NCBI RefSeq assembly: GCF_004307995.1
Contig: NZ_SIRE01000002.1
Span: forward strand, 372,001 to 436,000
Length of the DNA stretch: 64,000 nt
Reading direction: 5' to 3'
Source: Paenibacillus thalictri
Lineage (GTDB): Bacteria > Bacillota > Bacilli > Paenibacillales > NBRC-103111
The first letter of the stretch is position 1, and each line of letters opens with the position of its first letter. Under the pieces are notes generated by a model, which worked only from the letters and a program-made list of their open reading frames with translations, was not told where the DNA came from and ran no database searches. Position numbers and translations under genes: made by a program. Shown here piece by piece: positions 43,346-52,482 of the stretch.

Positions 43346-44116
43346 TTATACCGCGCCAAGTCTCTGAGAAATAAGGTTGGCAGCATTTTGACATTGCTGC
43401 AGCAATTCATCCGTAATTTTACTCATCCTGAATTCAAGACCCGAAATGGACAACCCGGCGATCACCTCACCCGTATGATCCCGAATCGGTACAGCAATGC
43501 CCATGCCACCCAAAGAAAAATCGTTGGAGGAGATGCAGTATCCCTGTTCTCTGATCGTTTGCAGATGATCCAGCAGCTCGGATGGATCAACGACCGTATA
43601 TTCGGTAAACTTTTGCAATCCGCTCGAGATGATTTGATTAATCTTGTCCGGCGGCATATTGGCCATTAATATTTTGGTAGTGGCTCCTGCATGCAAAGAC
43701 ACTCTTTTGCCCAGCGGAGATGTATACCTCACGCTTTGCGAGCTTTCGACCTTCTCGATACAGATGCCTTCCAGCCCGTCGGCAATCATCAGCATGACCG
43801 TTTCTCCGGTGCTCTCGCATAACTTCTCCATAATCGGCTTCGCCACCGTCCGTAAGCTCATCCGGTTCGCCACAACCGTTCCCAGCTCAAAAAGCTTGAT
43901 GCCCAGCGTATACTTCTGGGTCAACGGGTTCTGGATCACAAACCCGCGATGCTCCAGCGTGACCAGCATCCGGTGCACGACGCTTTTATACAAGCCCAAA
44001 TATTCTCCAAGCTCGGTAACTCCCCATTCCGGCTTTTCCGCGGTAAAACATTCCAGCATTCTTAAAATTCGGTCTCCGGTTTCTAAAATAGCCGTTTTCT
44101 TCACATTCTTCTCCAT
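43346..44116 (-). CDS. IclR-family transcriptional regulator
   Basis: HTH at about residues 10-70 (DRILRMLECFTAEKPEWGVTELGEYLGLYKSVVHRMLVTLEHRGF) and an IclR effector domain (about 80-250: GETVMLMIADGLEGICIEKVES, GKRVSLHAGATTKILMA, GMGIAVPI). Precedes the nucleoside hydrolase gene by 64 bp on the same strand, so it probably heads and controls the cluster. A palindrome lies just after its own promoter, suggesting autoregulation. SD AAAGG. Confidence 0.92.
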   Translation of the reverse strand: MEKNVKKTAILETGDRILRMLECFTAEKPEWGVTELGEYLGLYKSVVHRMLVTLEHRGFVIQNPLTQKYTLGIKLFELGTVVANRMSLRTVAKPIMEKLCESTGETVMLMIADGLEGICIEKVESSQSVRYTSPLGKRVSLHAGATTKILMANMPPDKINQIISSGLQKFTEYTVVDPSELLDHLQTIREQGYCISSNDFSLGGMGIAVPIRDHTGEVIAGLSISGLEFRMSKITDELLQQCQNAANLISQRLGAV

Positions 44117-44142
44117 CTACTTAACCTTTCGTACCGCAAATA

Positions 44143-44198
44143 AGAACGGCGTTCTATTTTTCTTAAGATTATTATATATCATTTTATGACGAACGCAA
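44143..44198 (-). promoter_or_regulatory. Promoter and palindromic operator of the IclR gene
   Basis: On the minus strand TTGCGT (44193-44198) and a perfect TATAAT (44171-44176) are 16 bp apart. About 15 bp downstream of the -10 lies AGAACGCCGTTCT, a 13-bp palindrome (44143-44155), placed to block transcription when bound. Confidence 0.65.
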
Positions 44199-44256
44199 TC
44201 CTTTTTTGGAGAAACTTGTCGTTGAACGCTACTGCCGCTGATCCATATGTTATTCC

Positions 44257-46692
44257 GTGAGCCAAACTCTTCCTCTGCAAGTATGTTGCACGATTCGCGA
44301 ATCTGTTATGATACGGGTACAACTCTCAATTCAGGATGTGAGCCGATTGTTCCGTATCCCCGCTTGGAGCCGATTTATCCATTCATTTAAAGAAAAAGGA
44401 AGCTTGTATCGCAAAAGCCTTATATTTGTGCTGACAATTACTTGTATTCCCACTGCGCTGATCGGGGTCGGCTCCTATTATATCGGCAGCAGCTATATCG
44501 AACGCGAGGTTCACCGCACGCACCAGCTGCAGCTCGGCAAAGGCATGGAACGGCTCAGCGAAACGTTCTCTCAGCTGGAGATGAATTTAACGCAATGGAC
44601 GCTGAATCCTAGCTTTGACGTGAAGCTGAAAAATTTGGATTTCGTAAACCAATACGCAGAAATTCAAGATATGTACAAATCGATCATGTCCATGAAAGTG
44701 TCGAATCCGCTGATCGATAAAATTTACTTGTACCTCGACGGGCCGCAAGCGCTGATTACCGACGAACTGGCGCGCCGCAATATGAGCGAACAGGAGAAAA
44801 GGGATTTCCGTTCGCTCATCGGCCAAACCCGCGATATGTTCTGGCTGCGCCCTGAATCGGAGCTTTCGCTGAACCAGGGAAAAAGCAAGGTTATGCTCGT
44901 TCACAATTTGGCCGCACAAGCGATCAAACCTTACGGAGCACTGCTCGTTTATTTGAGCCCGGAACGCGTGAACGTATTCATCGGCGAGCTGACGACAGAT
45001 GACTTCGGCACCTCCTTCCTGCTGGATGAAAACAAACAAATGATCGGTAGCGCGGACCCTGCCGCCGGTAACGCCTCCCTGCAAAATGCGCTGTGGAAAG
45101 AAATGCAGCTGCACAACCAACCTGACGGCTCGTTCGACTGGACCTGGGACGGCCGCACCTATTCCATTTCCTACGGTACAATCCACCGGTTGGGACAACC
45201 TTGGACCTTTGTTTCGGCAACCACGTTATCCAACCTGACGGCTCCCGTGCTGCTGATTTCCCGGCTGATGATCGGCATATCCGCCTTTAGTCTGCTGCTG
45301 GCGCTGCTGCTTTCCTGGTTCGCCTCCAACAAGCTGTACCGCCCGATCCAGCGAATGGTGCAGCTTGCGGGCGCAAATACGCCGGATTCTATCGGGTCTG
45401 GCGATGAGCTGGAACTAGTAGAACGCCGTTGGCGGCATATTACCCGCGAAAGCGAAGAGCTGCAACATCGTCTGGACCGCGCCAAACCGATGCTCAAAGA
45501 AGGTTTCCTGCTGCAGTTCGTGCAAGGCCATCTGCAGTCATTGTCCGAGGAGGAAACGTTCGAGCAGATGAAATCGTTCGGCTGGCGCCCTGAAGGCTGC
45601 GGTTACCAGTTGCTGCTTATTCAGCTTCGCGGCTTGTCCCCGCTGCTGCAGGACCGCTTTTTGCCTGGAGACGAACCACTGATTACCTTTGCAGCGGCCA
45701 ACATTGCCGAAGAAGTCGTTGGCCAAAAATACGAGCATTTCGGTGTCATTAATTTTCGCGACCTCTCGGTCGGTGTACTGATTCCGCTCTCACCTGCCGG
45801 CGAGCTGCAGCACCATCGCGACACTTATCAGTTGGCTCAAGATATGCTTGGGGCGCTGCACCAAACCTTGAAGCTGCAAATTACGGTCAGCATCGCCAAA
45901 TTCGCGCCGGCCGCCAGTGAAGTCGCAACCGCTTTCGAACAGGCCAAACAAGCGCTCTCCTACCGCAGAGTTGATCATGACAACGAAATTCTCGCCGCTT
46001 GGGAACTTCTGCCGATCGGCGAAGAGCCGGTCTTTTATCCGTTTGAGCTGGAAAAGACGATCATCCAAACGATTCGTGTCGGCAGAATGGAGGAAGCCAT
46101 GGCGCTGATCGAAACGTTTTACGGCGAGCTGCAGCGGCACACGGCCAAGGAAGGTCCCGTTCAGCAAGGCATGCAGCAGCTGCTTGGAGCTATGCTTCAC
46201 CTGGTGATGCAGACAGGGTTCCACCCGCACAAGCTGTACGACGGCATGAACGTGTACGAATTGTTTGCCCGGCTTAAGGAACCCGGCGACATCCTCCCAT
46301 GGTTCCAAAACAAAATTGTAGCGCCTTATATTTCGGCCCTGACCGAAGCACAAGATTTTTATATGAAACGGCTGGTCGCGCAAGTCGCCGAAACGATTCA
46401 TCAGCAATACATGAACGAGATATCGCTCGAATATTGCGCCGATCTGTTTGGTACAAGCACGGTCAAGCTCAGCTCGGCTTTTAAGCAAATCATGGGCGTC
46501 AACTTCATTGATTATTTGACGCAGGTACGAATGGATAAAGTGAAGCAATTGCTGATTGGCACCGATATGAAAATCAATGACATTTCGCTTGCGGTCGGTT
46601 ACCAGCCGACCTATTTTAACCGGATATTCAAAAAACAAGAGGGCATCACAGCCAGTGAATTCCGCGAGCGTTCGCGAGTACCTGCCCCGTGA
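44257..46692 (+). CDS. Membrane-bound AraC-family regulator
   Basis: One-component membrane sensor-regulator common in Paenibacillus. Two helices (about residues 53-75, and 336-360: ISAFSLLLALLLSWF) flank an extracellular sensor of about 260 residues; a cytoplasmic linker follows, and the C-terminal AraC domain (about 705-805) has EISLEYCADLFGTSTVKLSSAFKQIMGVNFIDYL and the second HTH MKINDISLAVGYQPTYFNRIFKKQEGI. The open frame starts with GTG at 44257, but a -10-like TATGAT lies inside it near 44305, so a later GTG (44338) or TTG (44347) may be the true start. It probably controls the Lpl-type operon that follows. Confidence 0.87.
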   Translation: MSQTLPLQVCCTIRESVMIRVQLSIQDVSRLFRIPAWSRFIHSFKEKGSLYRKSLIFVLTITCIPTALIGVGSYYIGSSYIEREVHRTHQLQLGKGMERLSETFSQLEMNLTQWTLNPSFDVKLKNLDFVNQYAEIQDMYKSIMSMKVSNPLIDKIYLYLDGPQALITDELARRNMSEQEKRDFRSLIGQTRDMFWLRPESELSLNQGKSKVMLVHNLAAQAIKPYGALLVYLSPERVNVFIGELTTDDFGTSFLLDENKQMIGSADPAAGNASLQNALWKEMQLHNQPDGSFDWTWDGRTYSISYGTIHRLGQPWTFVSATTLSNLTAPVLLISRLMIGISAFSLLLALLLSWFASNKLYRPIQRMVQLAGANTPDSIGSGDELELVERRWRHITRESEELQHRLDRAKPMLKEGFLLQFVQGHLQSLSEEETFEQMKSFGWRPEGCGYQLLLIQLRGLSPLLQDRFLPGDEPLITFAAANIAEEVVGQKYEHFGVINFRDLSVGVLIPLSPAGELQHHRDTYQLAQDMLGALHQTLKLQITVSIAKFAPAASEVATAFEQAKQALSYRRVDHDNEILAAWELLPIGEEPVFYPFELEKTIIQTIRVGRMEEAMALIETFYGELQRHTAKEGPVQQGMQQLLGAMLHLVMQTGFHPHKLYDGMNVYELFARLKEPGDILPWFQNKIVAPYISALTEAQDFYMKRLVAQVAETIHQQYMNEISLEYCADLFGTSTVKLSSAFKQIMGVNFIDYLTQVRMDKVKQLLIGTDMKINDISLAVGYQPTYFNRIFKKQEGITASEFRERSRVPAP

Positions 46693-46764
46693 TCGGGGTA
46701 GGGCGCCATTTCCCGCTTGAGCGCTTTCTCCAAAGCGCAGCCAGCATTCGAACCAATCCTTAAG

Positions 46765-46788
46765 AAGCCCGCCGCAGCGGGCTTTTTT
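46765..46788 (+). terminator. Terminator after the AraC-type regulator
   Basis: AAGCCCGC-CGCA-GCGGGCTT followed by T4. A second hairpin, ACCCCG-TTTTG-CGGGG, lies near 46845-46860. Confidence 0.85.
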
Positions 46789-46877
46789 CGCATTATCCAA
46801 TTTGATCATACCGGAGCTCCCCGTAATGAGCTGCCAAACCTTAAGACCCCGTTTTGCGGGGGGATTTGGGCGTTTCC

Positions 46878-46982
46878 GAAAAAAGTGTTATTCGCTGAAA
46901 AAAGTATTATTCCCTGTTAGATCAACCGTTTCGGGCATTTAAAAAAGTATTATTGTGTGCTTTTCACCACCCGATCTATAGT
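46878..46982 (+). promoter_or_regulatory. Three direct repeats plus promoter of the Lpl-type operon
   Basis: Copies at 46878-46892 (GAAAAAAGTGTTATT), 46897-46911 (GAAAAAAGTATTATT) and 46940-46954 (TAAAAAAGTATTATT), starts 19 and 43 bp apart. The last abuts TTGTGT (46953-46958), 18 bp from TATAGT (46977-46982). This is an activator-type layout, with the AraC-family regulator encoded just upstream as the likely binder. Confidence 0.65.
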
Positions 46983-47041
46983 GAGAACGCGGGAGAACTT
47001 ACGAATCGAAATCCACTACAAAACAAAGGAGTGAACATGAT

Positions 47042-47998
47042 ATGAATCTGAACACCGCCCCCGTCTCGTCTCCTGCCGGGCGCGCCGCCGGGATCCGGCT
47101 TATCCTGAAACGGCTTGGCCGCAACAAAGCGCTGTATGTGTTGGGGCTTCCGGGATTGCTTTATTTTATTGTATTTAAATATGTCCCGATGTGGGGCATT
47201 CTGATCTCGTTCCAAGACTATTCGCCGTTTCAAGGCATGGCAGGAAGCTCATGGGTCGGACTTAAGCATTTCGAAAGGCTGTTCGGTAACCCGGATTTCT
47301 GGAAGCTGCTGCGCAATACGATGGCAATTAACGCGCTGAATCTGCTGTTTTTTTTCCCGCTTCCGATTGTTATTTCGCTGCTATTAAATGAGGTCAGGCG
47401 GGCACTGGTCAAAAAAATCATTCAGTCCGTCATCTATTTGCCCCACTTCTTGTCGTGGGTCATTATCGCCGGGATCAGCTATTTGATGCTTTCTCAAGGT
47501 GAAGGCATCGTCAACAAACTGCTGGTGGCCGCCGGGATGAGCAAAATTGATTTCTTAACCAACCCGGATCTGTTCTGGGGACTGCTCACCGTACAGTCGA
47601 TCTGGAAGGAAGCCGGCTGGGGCACGGTCATCTTTTTGGCGGCCATTGCCGGGGTCGATCCGCAGCTGTACGAAGCGGCCAAAATCGACGGGGCCGGAAG
47701 GCTTAAGCAAGCTTGGCATGTGACGTTGCCGGCGATCCGCAGCGTGATCGTCATCCTGCTTATCCTGCGCATCGGCCATATTATGGATGTCGGCTTCGAA
47801 CAAGTATTTCTGATGATGAATGGCGCCGTTTCCGAGGTGGCCGACGTCTTCGACACCTACGTGTACCGGCTTGGTATCCGTGAAGGCCAATTCAGCTTCA
47901 GCACCGCCGTCGGCTTGTTTAAATCCGTAGTCGGGTTCACGCTTGTCATTATATCCAACCGTCTTGCCAAAAAATTCGGCGAAGACGGCGTCTACTAA
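47042..47998 (+). CDS. ABC permease, LplB/YtcO-type
   Basis: 318-residue permease with six helices, starting after a basic cytoplasmic stretch. Marks of the LplB group: YVPMWGILISFQDYSPFQG, QSVIYLPHFLSWVIIAG and the EAA loop DPQLYEAAKIDGAGRLKQAWHVTLPAIR. Such transporters carry oligosaccharides. SD AAAGGAG precedes ATG. First gene of an operon with a second permease, a binding protein and a 602-residue protein; no ATPase present. Confidence 0.92.
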   Translation: MNLNTAPVSSPAGRAAGIRLILKRLGRNKALYVLGLPGLLYFIVFKYVPMWGILISFQDYSPFQGMAGSSWVGLKHFERLFGNPDFWKLLRNTMAINALNLLFFFPLPIVISLLLNEVRRALVKKIIQSVIYLPHFLSWVIIAGISYLMLSQGEGIVNKLLVAAGMSKIDFLTNPDLFWGLLTVQSIWKEAGWGTVIFLAAIAGVDPQLYEAAKIDGAGRLKQAWHVTLPAIRSVIVILLILRIGHIMDVGFEQVFLMMNGAVSEVADVFDTYVYRLGIREGQFSFSTAVGLFKSVVGFTLVIISNRLAKKFGEDGVY

Positions 47999-48019
47999 CC
48001 GATACGGAGGTGGTGCTGC

Positions 48020-48898
48020 ATGACATCAGCAATAAATGACCGCTTGGCAGGCGGTTTGATTTATACCGTGCTTGTGTGCTTCAGTCTGGCCGCGTTGTTC
48101 CCTATTTATTACGTATTTGTCGTCTCTTTCACCGATCCGTCGGAATACATTCAAGGCGGCATCATCTTATGGCCCAAAATCTGGACGCTTGCCTCTTACA
48201 AATATTTGATGTCGACGCAGTCCTTCATTCGTTCCATCGGCGTCAGCTGTTTTCTCGCCGTCGTCGGCACCGTGCTCAGCTTGCTTGTCACATCGGCTTT
48301 CGCTTACATGCTTTCCAGGCGGCAGTTGTATGGCCGCCGGTTGATCATGTTGAGCGTGCTGTTGACCACGTTGTTTCAACCCGGCATCATCCCGCCTTAT
48401 TTGGTAGTTAAAGAACTGGGACTGATTAACAACATCTGGTCGCTCATATTGCCCGTACTGACAAGCGGTTGGTATGTGCTGCTGATGAAAGGTTTTTTTG
48501 ACAGTATTCCGGTCAGCCTGGAAGAAGCGGCGACCATCGACGGCTGCGGCGACCTCGGCATCTGGTTTCGCGTCATATTGCCGCTGTCTATGCCGGCTAT
48601 GGCCGCTTTTGGGTTATTTTACGCAGTCGCTTATTGGAATACGTTTTTTAACGCCGTCCTCTTCATCAACGACCATACAAAATGGCCGCTCCAGGTGCTG
48701 CTACAGAACATGCTGATCGACTCTTCGACTGCAGCGGGCGGCGATGCGGCGGCGGAAATGACGGCCGAACAGCGCATCCCTCCGGAAACGCTCAAAATGG
48801 CGGCTGTGGTGATCGCGACGGTTCCTATCCTTTTGGTTTATCCGTTTCTGCAAAAGCATTTTGCCAAAGGAGCTATGGTCGGCTCCGTGAAGGAATGA
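48020..48898 (+). CDS. ABC permease, LplC/YtcP-type
   Basis: 292-residue partner permease. Marks: LFPIYYVFVVSFTDP near the N-terminus, SAFAYMLSRRQLYGRR and the EAA loop IPVSLEEAATIDGCGDLGIWFRVILPLSMPA at about 160-190. The stretch near residues 225-255 (QNMLIDSSTAAGGDAAAEM) is an Ala-rich loop typical of this subgroup. SD GGAGGT, 21 bp after the first permease gene. Confidence 0.92.
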   Translation: MTSAINDRLAGGLIYTVLVCFSLAALFPIYYVFVVSFTDPSEYIQGGIILWPKIWTLASYKYLMSTQSFIRSIGVSCFLAVVGTVLSLLVTSAFAYMLSRRQLYGRRLIMLSVLLTTLFQPGIIPPYLVVKELGLINNIWSLILPVLTSGWYVLLMKGFFDSIPVSLEEAATIDGCGDLGIWFRVILPLSMPAMAAFGLFYAVAYWNTFFNAVLFINDHTKWPLQVLLQNMLIDSSTAAGGDAAAEMTAEQRIPPETLKMAAVVIATVPILLVYPFLQKHFAKGAMVGSVKE

Positions 48899-48937
48899 CC
48901 GCATATATGCGTTATACTAATATCCAAGGGAGGTCTT

Positions 48938-50494
48938 ATGAAAATGATTCGAATCCAAACAACCGCAATCTCCGTGCTTGTCACCACCGCATTGATGCTG
49001 TCCGCCTGCGGCGGCGGGAGCGGGATCGGCAGCGCCGGCAATGTCACACCAACTGAACCAAGCGCCAAAAACCAGTCTGCTCCGGCAGCAAGCGCGCCGA
49101 CCGAAATTAGTATCATGACGACTTTTTATTCGCCGGAACCGCCGGACGAAAACAACAGCATTATTAAGGAAATTGAGAAACGAACGAATACCAAATTGAA
49201 AGTATCCTGGCTTTCACCGAACAATTACAACGAGAAAATGAACGTGACGCTCGCTTCCGGTGATATGCCGGACCTGATGCTGATCAGCGACCCGTTTGCG
49301 CCGGTCATTCGCCGGGCGGCGGCTCAAGGAGCTTTCTGGGATGTCACCTCTATGTACAAAAATTTTCCGAAGCTGAATGATTTTCCGAAAGAAGCCTGGG
49401 AATTTACGAAGATGGAAGACGGCAAAAACTACGGTATTCCCCGTGTCCGTCCTGTTGACGGCGGCGGTTTCCCTTATATTCGCAAAGACTGGCTCGACAA
49501 GCTGGGCCTCCCGGTTCCGCAAACGATGGATGAGATGTACACGGCGTGGAAGGCATTTACGAACAACGATCCCGATGGCAACGGTAAAGCTGATACATTC
49601 GGTTTTGCGGCAAATGTGGAAACAAACGGCATGGGCGCGCTCGGCTGGGTTGAATCGGTGTTTAACCAGACCAACGGGGACTGGAAAGTCGTAGACGGCA
49701 AGCTGACGAATATCAACGTGCTGCAGGGAACAAGGGATGCGCTTGTTTATTTAAACAACGCTTATAAAGATAAGCTGATACCTGAAGATTTTGCGATTCT
49801 GAAGCCCAGCCAATCGAGGGACATGGTCAAAGCGGGCAAAGCAGGCATGTATACCGATACGCCGGAAGGGGCTTGGGAGCCGACCGCCGAGCTGAGAAAA
49901 ACCGATCCGAAAGCCGATATGCTGCCGCTGACCGCTATCAATGGATTTACATACAAGGACTCCGGATTTTTCGGCATGTACGCTGTTAATAAAAAAGTTC
50001 CCGAAGCCAAATTAAAGACGATCCTTGCCTTCCTCGATTACGGCGCTTCGGATGAAGCATGGGACTTGGTCAGCTACGGTTTGAAAGACGTCCATTATAC
50101 GGAGAAAGACGGCAATAAGGTGTTTACGGAAAAGGGAACCAAAGAATTGGTGACGCAAGGCGCTTTTAAACAACTGTTTTATAAAAACGACAAATACCAA
50201 CGCGCAATCCGTAACGGAATGGCCGACGATTATCTGGAGCGCAACAAAAAAATTATCGACGAACGCTCCAAAATCAGCAAACCGAACATTTCCGTCGGGT
50301 TGTATTCGGAAACGGCCTTGACCGCCGGATCCGAGCTGAGCAAAAAAATACAAGATATTAAAACAAAGGTTATTTTCAATAAAGAGCCGATCGGCGCATG
50401 GGATGAATTCGTTAAGAAGCTGCAAACCGACGCCGATTTTCAGAAAATGTCCAAGGAAATGAACGATTCGTACCAAAAAAGGTCGGCTAAGTAA
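48938..50494 (+). CDS. ABC substrate-binding lipoprotein, LplA/YtcQ-type
   Basis: 518-residue lipoprotein with lipobox SAC at about residues 21-24 (LSACGGG), then a Ser/Ala/Pro linker and a large binding domain: NSIIKEIEKRTNTKLKVSWLSPNNYNEKMNVTLASGDMPDLM is characteristic, as is GIPRVRPVDGGGFPYIRKDWLDKLGLPVPQT. Large binders of this type take oligosaccharides such as uronate-containing fragments. The DPDGNGKADTFGF stretch resembles a calcium-binding loop seen in relatives. SD GGGAGGT. Confidence 0.92.
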   Translation: MKMIRIQTTAISVLVTTALMLSACGGGSGIGSAGNVTPTEPSAKNQSAPAASAPTEISIMTTFYSPEPPDENNSIIKEIEKRTNTKLKVSWLSPNNYNEKMNVTLASGDMPDLMLISDPFAPVIRRAAAQGAFWDVTSMYKNFPKLNDFPKEAWEFTKMEDGKNYGIPRVRPVDGGGFPYIRKDWLDKLGLPVPQTMDEMYTAWKAFTNNDPDGNGKADTFGFAANVETNGMGALGWVESVFNQTNGDWKVVDGKLTNINVLQGTRDALVYLNNAYKDKLIPEDFAILKPSQSRDMVKAGKAGMYTDTPEGAWEPTAELRKTDPKADMLPLTAINGFTYKDSGFFGMYAVNKKVPEAKLKTILAFLDYGASDEAWDLVSYGLKDVHYTEKDGNKVFTEKGTKELVTQGAFKQLFYKNDKYQRAIRNGMADDYLERNKKIIDERSKISKPNISVGLYSETALTAGSELSKKIQDIKTKVIFNKEPIGAWDEFVKKLQTDADFQKMSKEMNDSYQKRSAK

Positions 50495-50548
50495 GAAGAA
50501 CACGAAGGTGAGATCATCCAAACAAGCCGAAGAGGAGCCGGATATGTC

Positions 50549-52357
50549 ATGATCAATGTACTCGAATATATTCGGAGCCGGCGTAAGCCTGCCGGCTTCA
50601 CCCCCACCGGGGAAACGAAGCTGCTGTATTTGGACATGATGGAAAAAGCGTTCGGAGCTTACGATCCGGTGCAGCTTGAAGCAAGATTGCCTTGCACGGA
50701 GCACGGCAGGCTTGATGACTTGCAAGCCTATTCGCGGATCACAAGCATTCTTGGCGTCTTGATCGCAAACGGCCGGTACAAGGAACTTCAGCCGTTATGG
50801 GAGCGTATGATGGACGCCTGCTGCCGGCAATTTCCGCAAACTTCGGGCGATCAGATGGTCGACTTTTCCGTGAAGGAGGTTATGCTTGCCTATGAGGCGA
50901 TGAAGGAGCATGTACCGGAGGAGCGCAGCCGCAGCTGGTTGGACGAGCTGAAGAAGATCGATCCCGAGCGGAATTATTATTACGTCATTCGCGCGCCGGA
51001 GGACGAGCGCCGGATGCACAATATCAATATATACAACATGGCCGGGGAATGGCTGCGGGAGCGGGCCGGACTTACCGAAACAACCGGTTATTTCTCCCGC
51101 CACTGGCCGGTTCAGCTTCGTCTTTTTGACGCAAACGGCATGTACATGGACCCGAATTGTCCAATATTGTACGACTTGGCCACCCGCTGCCAGATCCAGC
51201 TGCTGCTTGGATTCGGCTATCGCGGCGAGTTTTATCCCGCGTTGGACAGGCTACTGCAGCAAGGCGGGTTATGCACGCTGCTGCTGCAATCGGCGGCATT
51301 CGAGCTGCCGTACGGCGGACGCAGCAATCAGTATTTGTTTAACGAGGCGCTGATCGCCGCCAACTGTGAATATGAAGCGGTGCGGTATGCACGGCTCGGC
51401 GATCATGCCACGGCCGGAGCTTTCAAGCGCAGCGCCCGGCTGGCAGCTCGCTCGGTTCGCCGCTGGCTGGAGCTGGATCCGCCCCGGCATATTAAGAACG
51501 GCTTTCCCCCCGGCTCCAAATTCGGGACGGAATTCTACGGTTATTACGATAAATATATGGCTACCCTCGGTTCCTTCATCTATATCGCATTTCTTTTCGC
51601 CGATGACACCATCGAGGAACAGCCGTGTCCAGCGGAAACAGGCGGTTATGTATGGGAAACGTCGCCGGCGTTTCATAAAATCGTAGCCAATGCCGGCGGA
51701 TATTCCGTGCAGCTCGATACCAAGGCGGATCCGCATTACGACGCAACCGGATTCGGACGCATCCATAAAGCCGGCGTTCCTACAGAATTGGCATTATCGG
51801 GACCGTGTCCGGGCGATCCGCAGTATGTTCTGCCGGATGGCGTACCTGCGCAAAGCCTTGCCATCGGTCCCGGCTGGATTGCGCAACAGGGGCAAGTGAC
51901 GTATTTAGCCGAGTTGTCGGAGGAATTGGAACATAAGCTCAGCAGCATTTCACAGGAAGAAGACCGTGTGGAGTTTAAGGTCCGCTATACGGGAGAAGCA
52001 TTACACCAAGGAGCGCTTATCGAACATTATGTGCTCGATAAGAACGGCGTCCGATATATGGCCGAACGTGAAGAGGCAGGTCCGTTGTTCATGAGGGTGC
52101 CTTTATTTTCCTCAAACGGTACGCACACCTCTCTGGTGGATATAACCGATATTCGGGATCATGCCGATTCGAGCTGTGAATTTTCACATCAAGCAACCGT
52201 CAAAATACCCAGGTGGGTATACAAAGTGGAGTTCGACGGTGAACCTTTGTTGGACAGTACAGCAAGGGGCAATCGCAACGGATTGTACACCGTTCTTGAA
52301 CTGCAAGGCCGCAGTTCGCTTCGGATCCAATTGAGCCTAGGCGAGGACACTGAGTAA
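50549..52357 (+). CDS. Unrecognised 602-residue protein in the Lpl-type transporter operon
   Basis: I do not recognise the family with confidence. The first 380 residues look all-helical with aromatic/acidic pairs (MVDFSVKEVMLAYEAM, YFSRHWPVQLRLFDANGMYMDPNCP, PYGGRSNQYLFNEALIAANCEYEA, FGTEFYGYYDKYM), as in (alpha/alpha) toroid glycoside hydrolases and lyases; the last 200 are beta-rich. No signal peptide, so it would act on imported sugar. An intracellular uronidase or lyase (for example a GH154- or PL-like enzyme) is a guess from fold and context. SD GAGGAG. Last gene of the operon, before a strong terminator. Confidence 0.75.
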   Translation: MINVLEYIRSRRKPAGFTPTGETKLLYLDMMEKAFGAYDPVQLEARLPCTEHGRLDDLQAYSRITSILGVLIANGRYKELQPLWERMMDACCRQFPQTSGDQMVDFSVKEVMLAYEAMKEHVPEERSRSWLDELKKIDPERNYYYVIRAPEDERRMHNINIYNMAGEWLRERAGLTETTGYFSRHWPVQLRLFDANGMYMDPNCPILYDLATRCQIQLLLGFGYRGEFYPALDRLLQQGGLCTLLLQSAAFELPYGGRSNQYLFNEALIAANCEYEAVRYARLGDHATAGAFKRSARLAARSVRRWLELDPPRHIKNGFPPGSKFGTEFYGYYDKYMATLGSFIYIAFLFADDTIEEQPCPAETGGYVWETSPAFHKIVANAGGYSVQLDTKADPHYDATGFGRIHKAGVPTELALSGPCPGDPQYVLPDGVPAQSLAIGPGWIAQQGQVTYLAELSEELEHKLSSISQEEDRVEFKVRYTGEALHQGALIEHYVLDKNGVRYMAEREEAGPLFMRVPLFSSNGTHTSLVDITDIRDHADSSCEFSHQATVKIPRWVYKVEFDGEPLLDSTARGNRNGLYTVLELQGRSSLRIQLSLGEDTE

Positions 52358-52398
52358 CCGAAGCGTAAAGCGCTGCGAGACGGCATGTGCCAAGAAAA

Positions 52399-52447
52399 AA
52401 ACTGCACCTCCAATTGCTGGATTATATCCACAATGGAGGTGCAGTTT
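52399..52447. terminator. Strong bidirectional terminator
   Basis: Perfect 14-bp stem AAACTGCACCTCCA/TGGAGGTGCAGTTT around a 21-nt loop, with A7 before. Lies between the convergent 602-residue protein gene and ilvA. Confidence 0.85.
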
Positions 52448-52482
52448 CATGCTGCCGCCTGCGCGATTCAGCCTTCTTTAGC

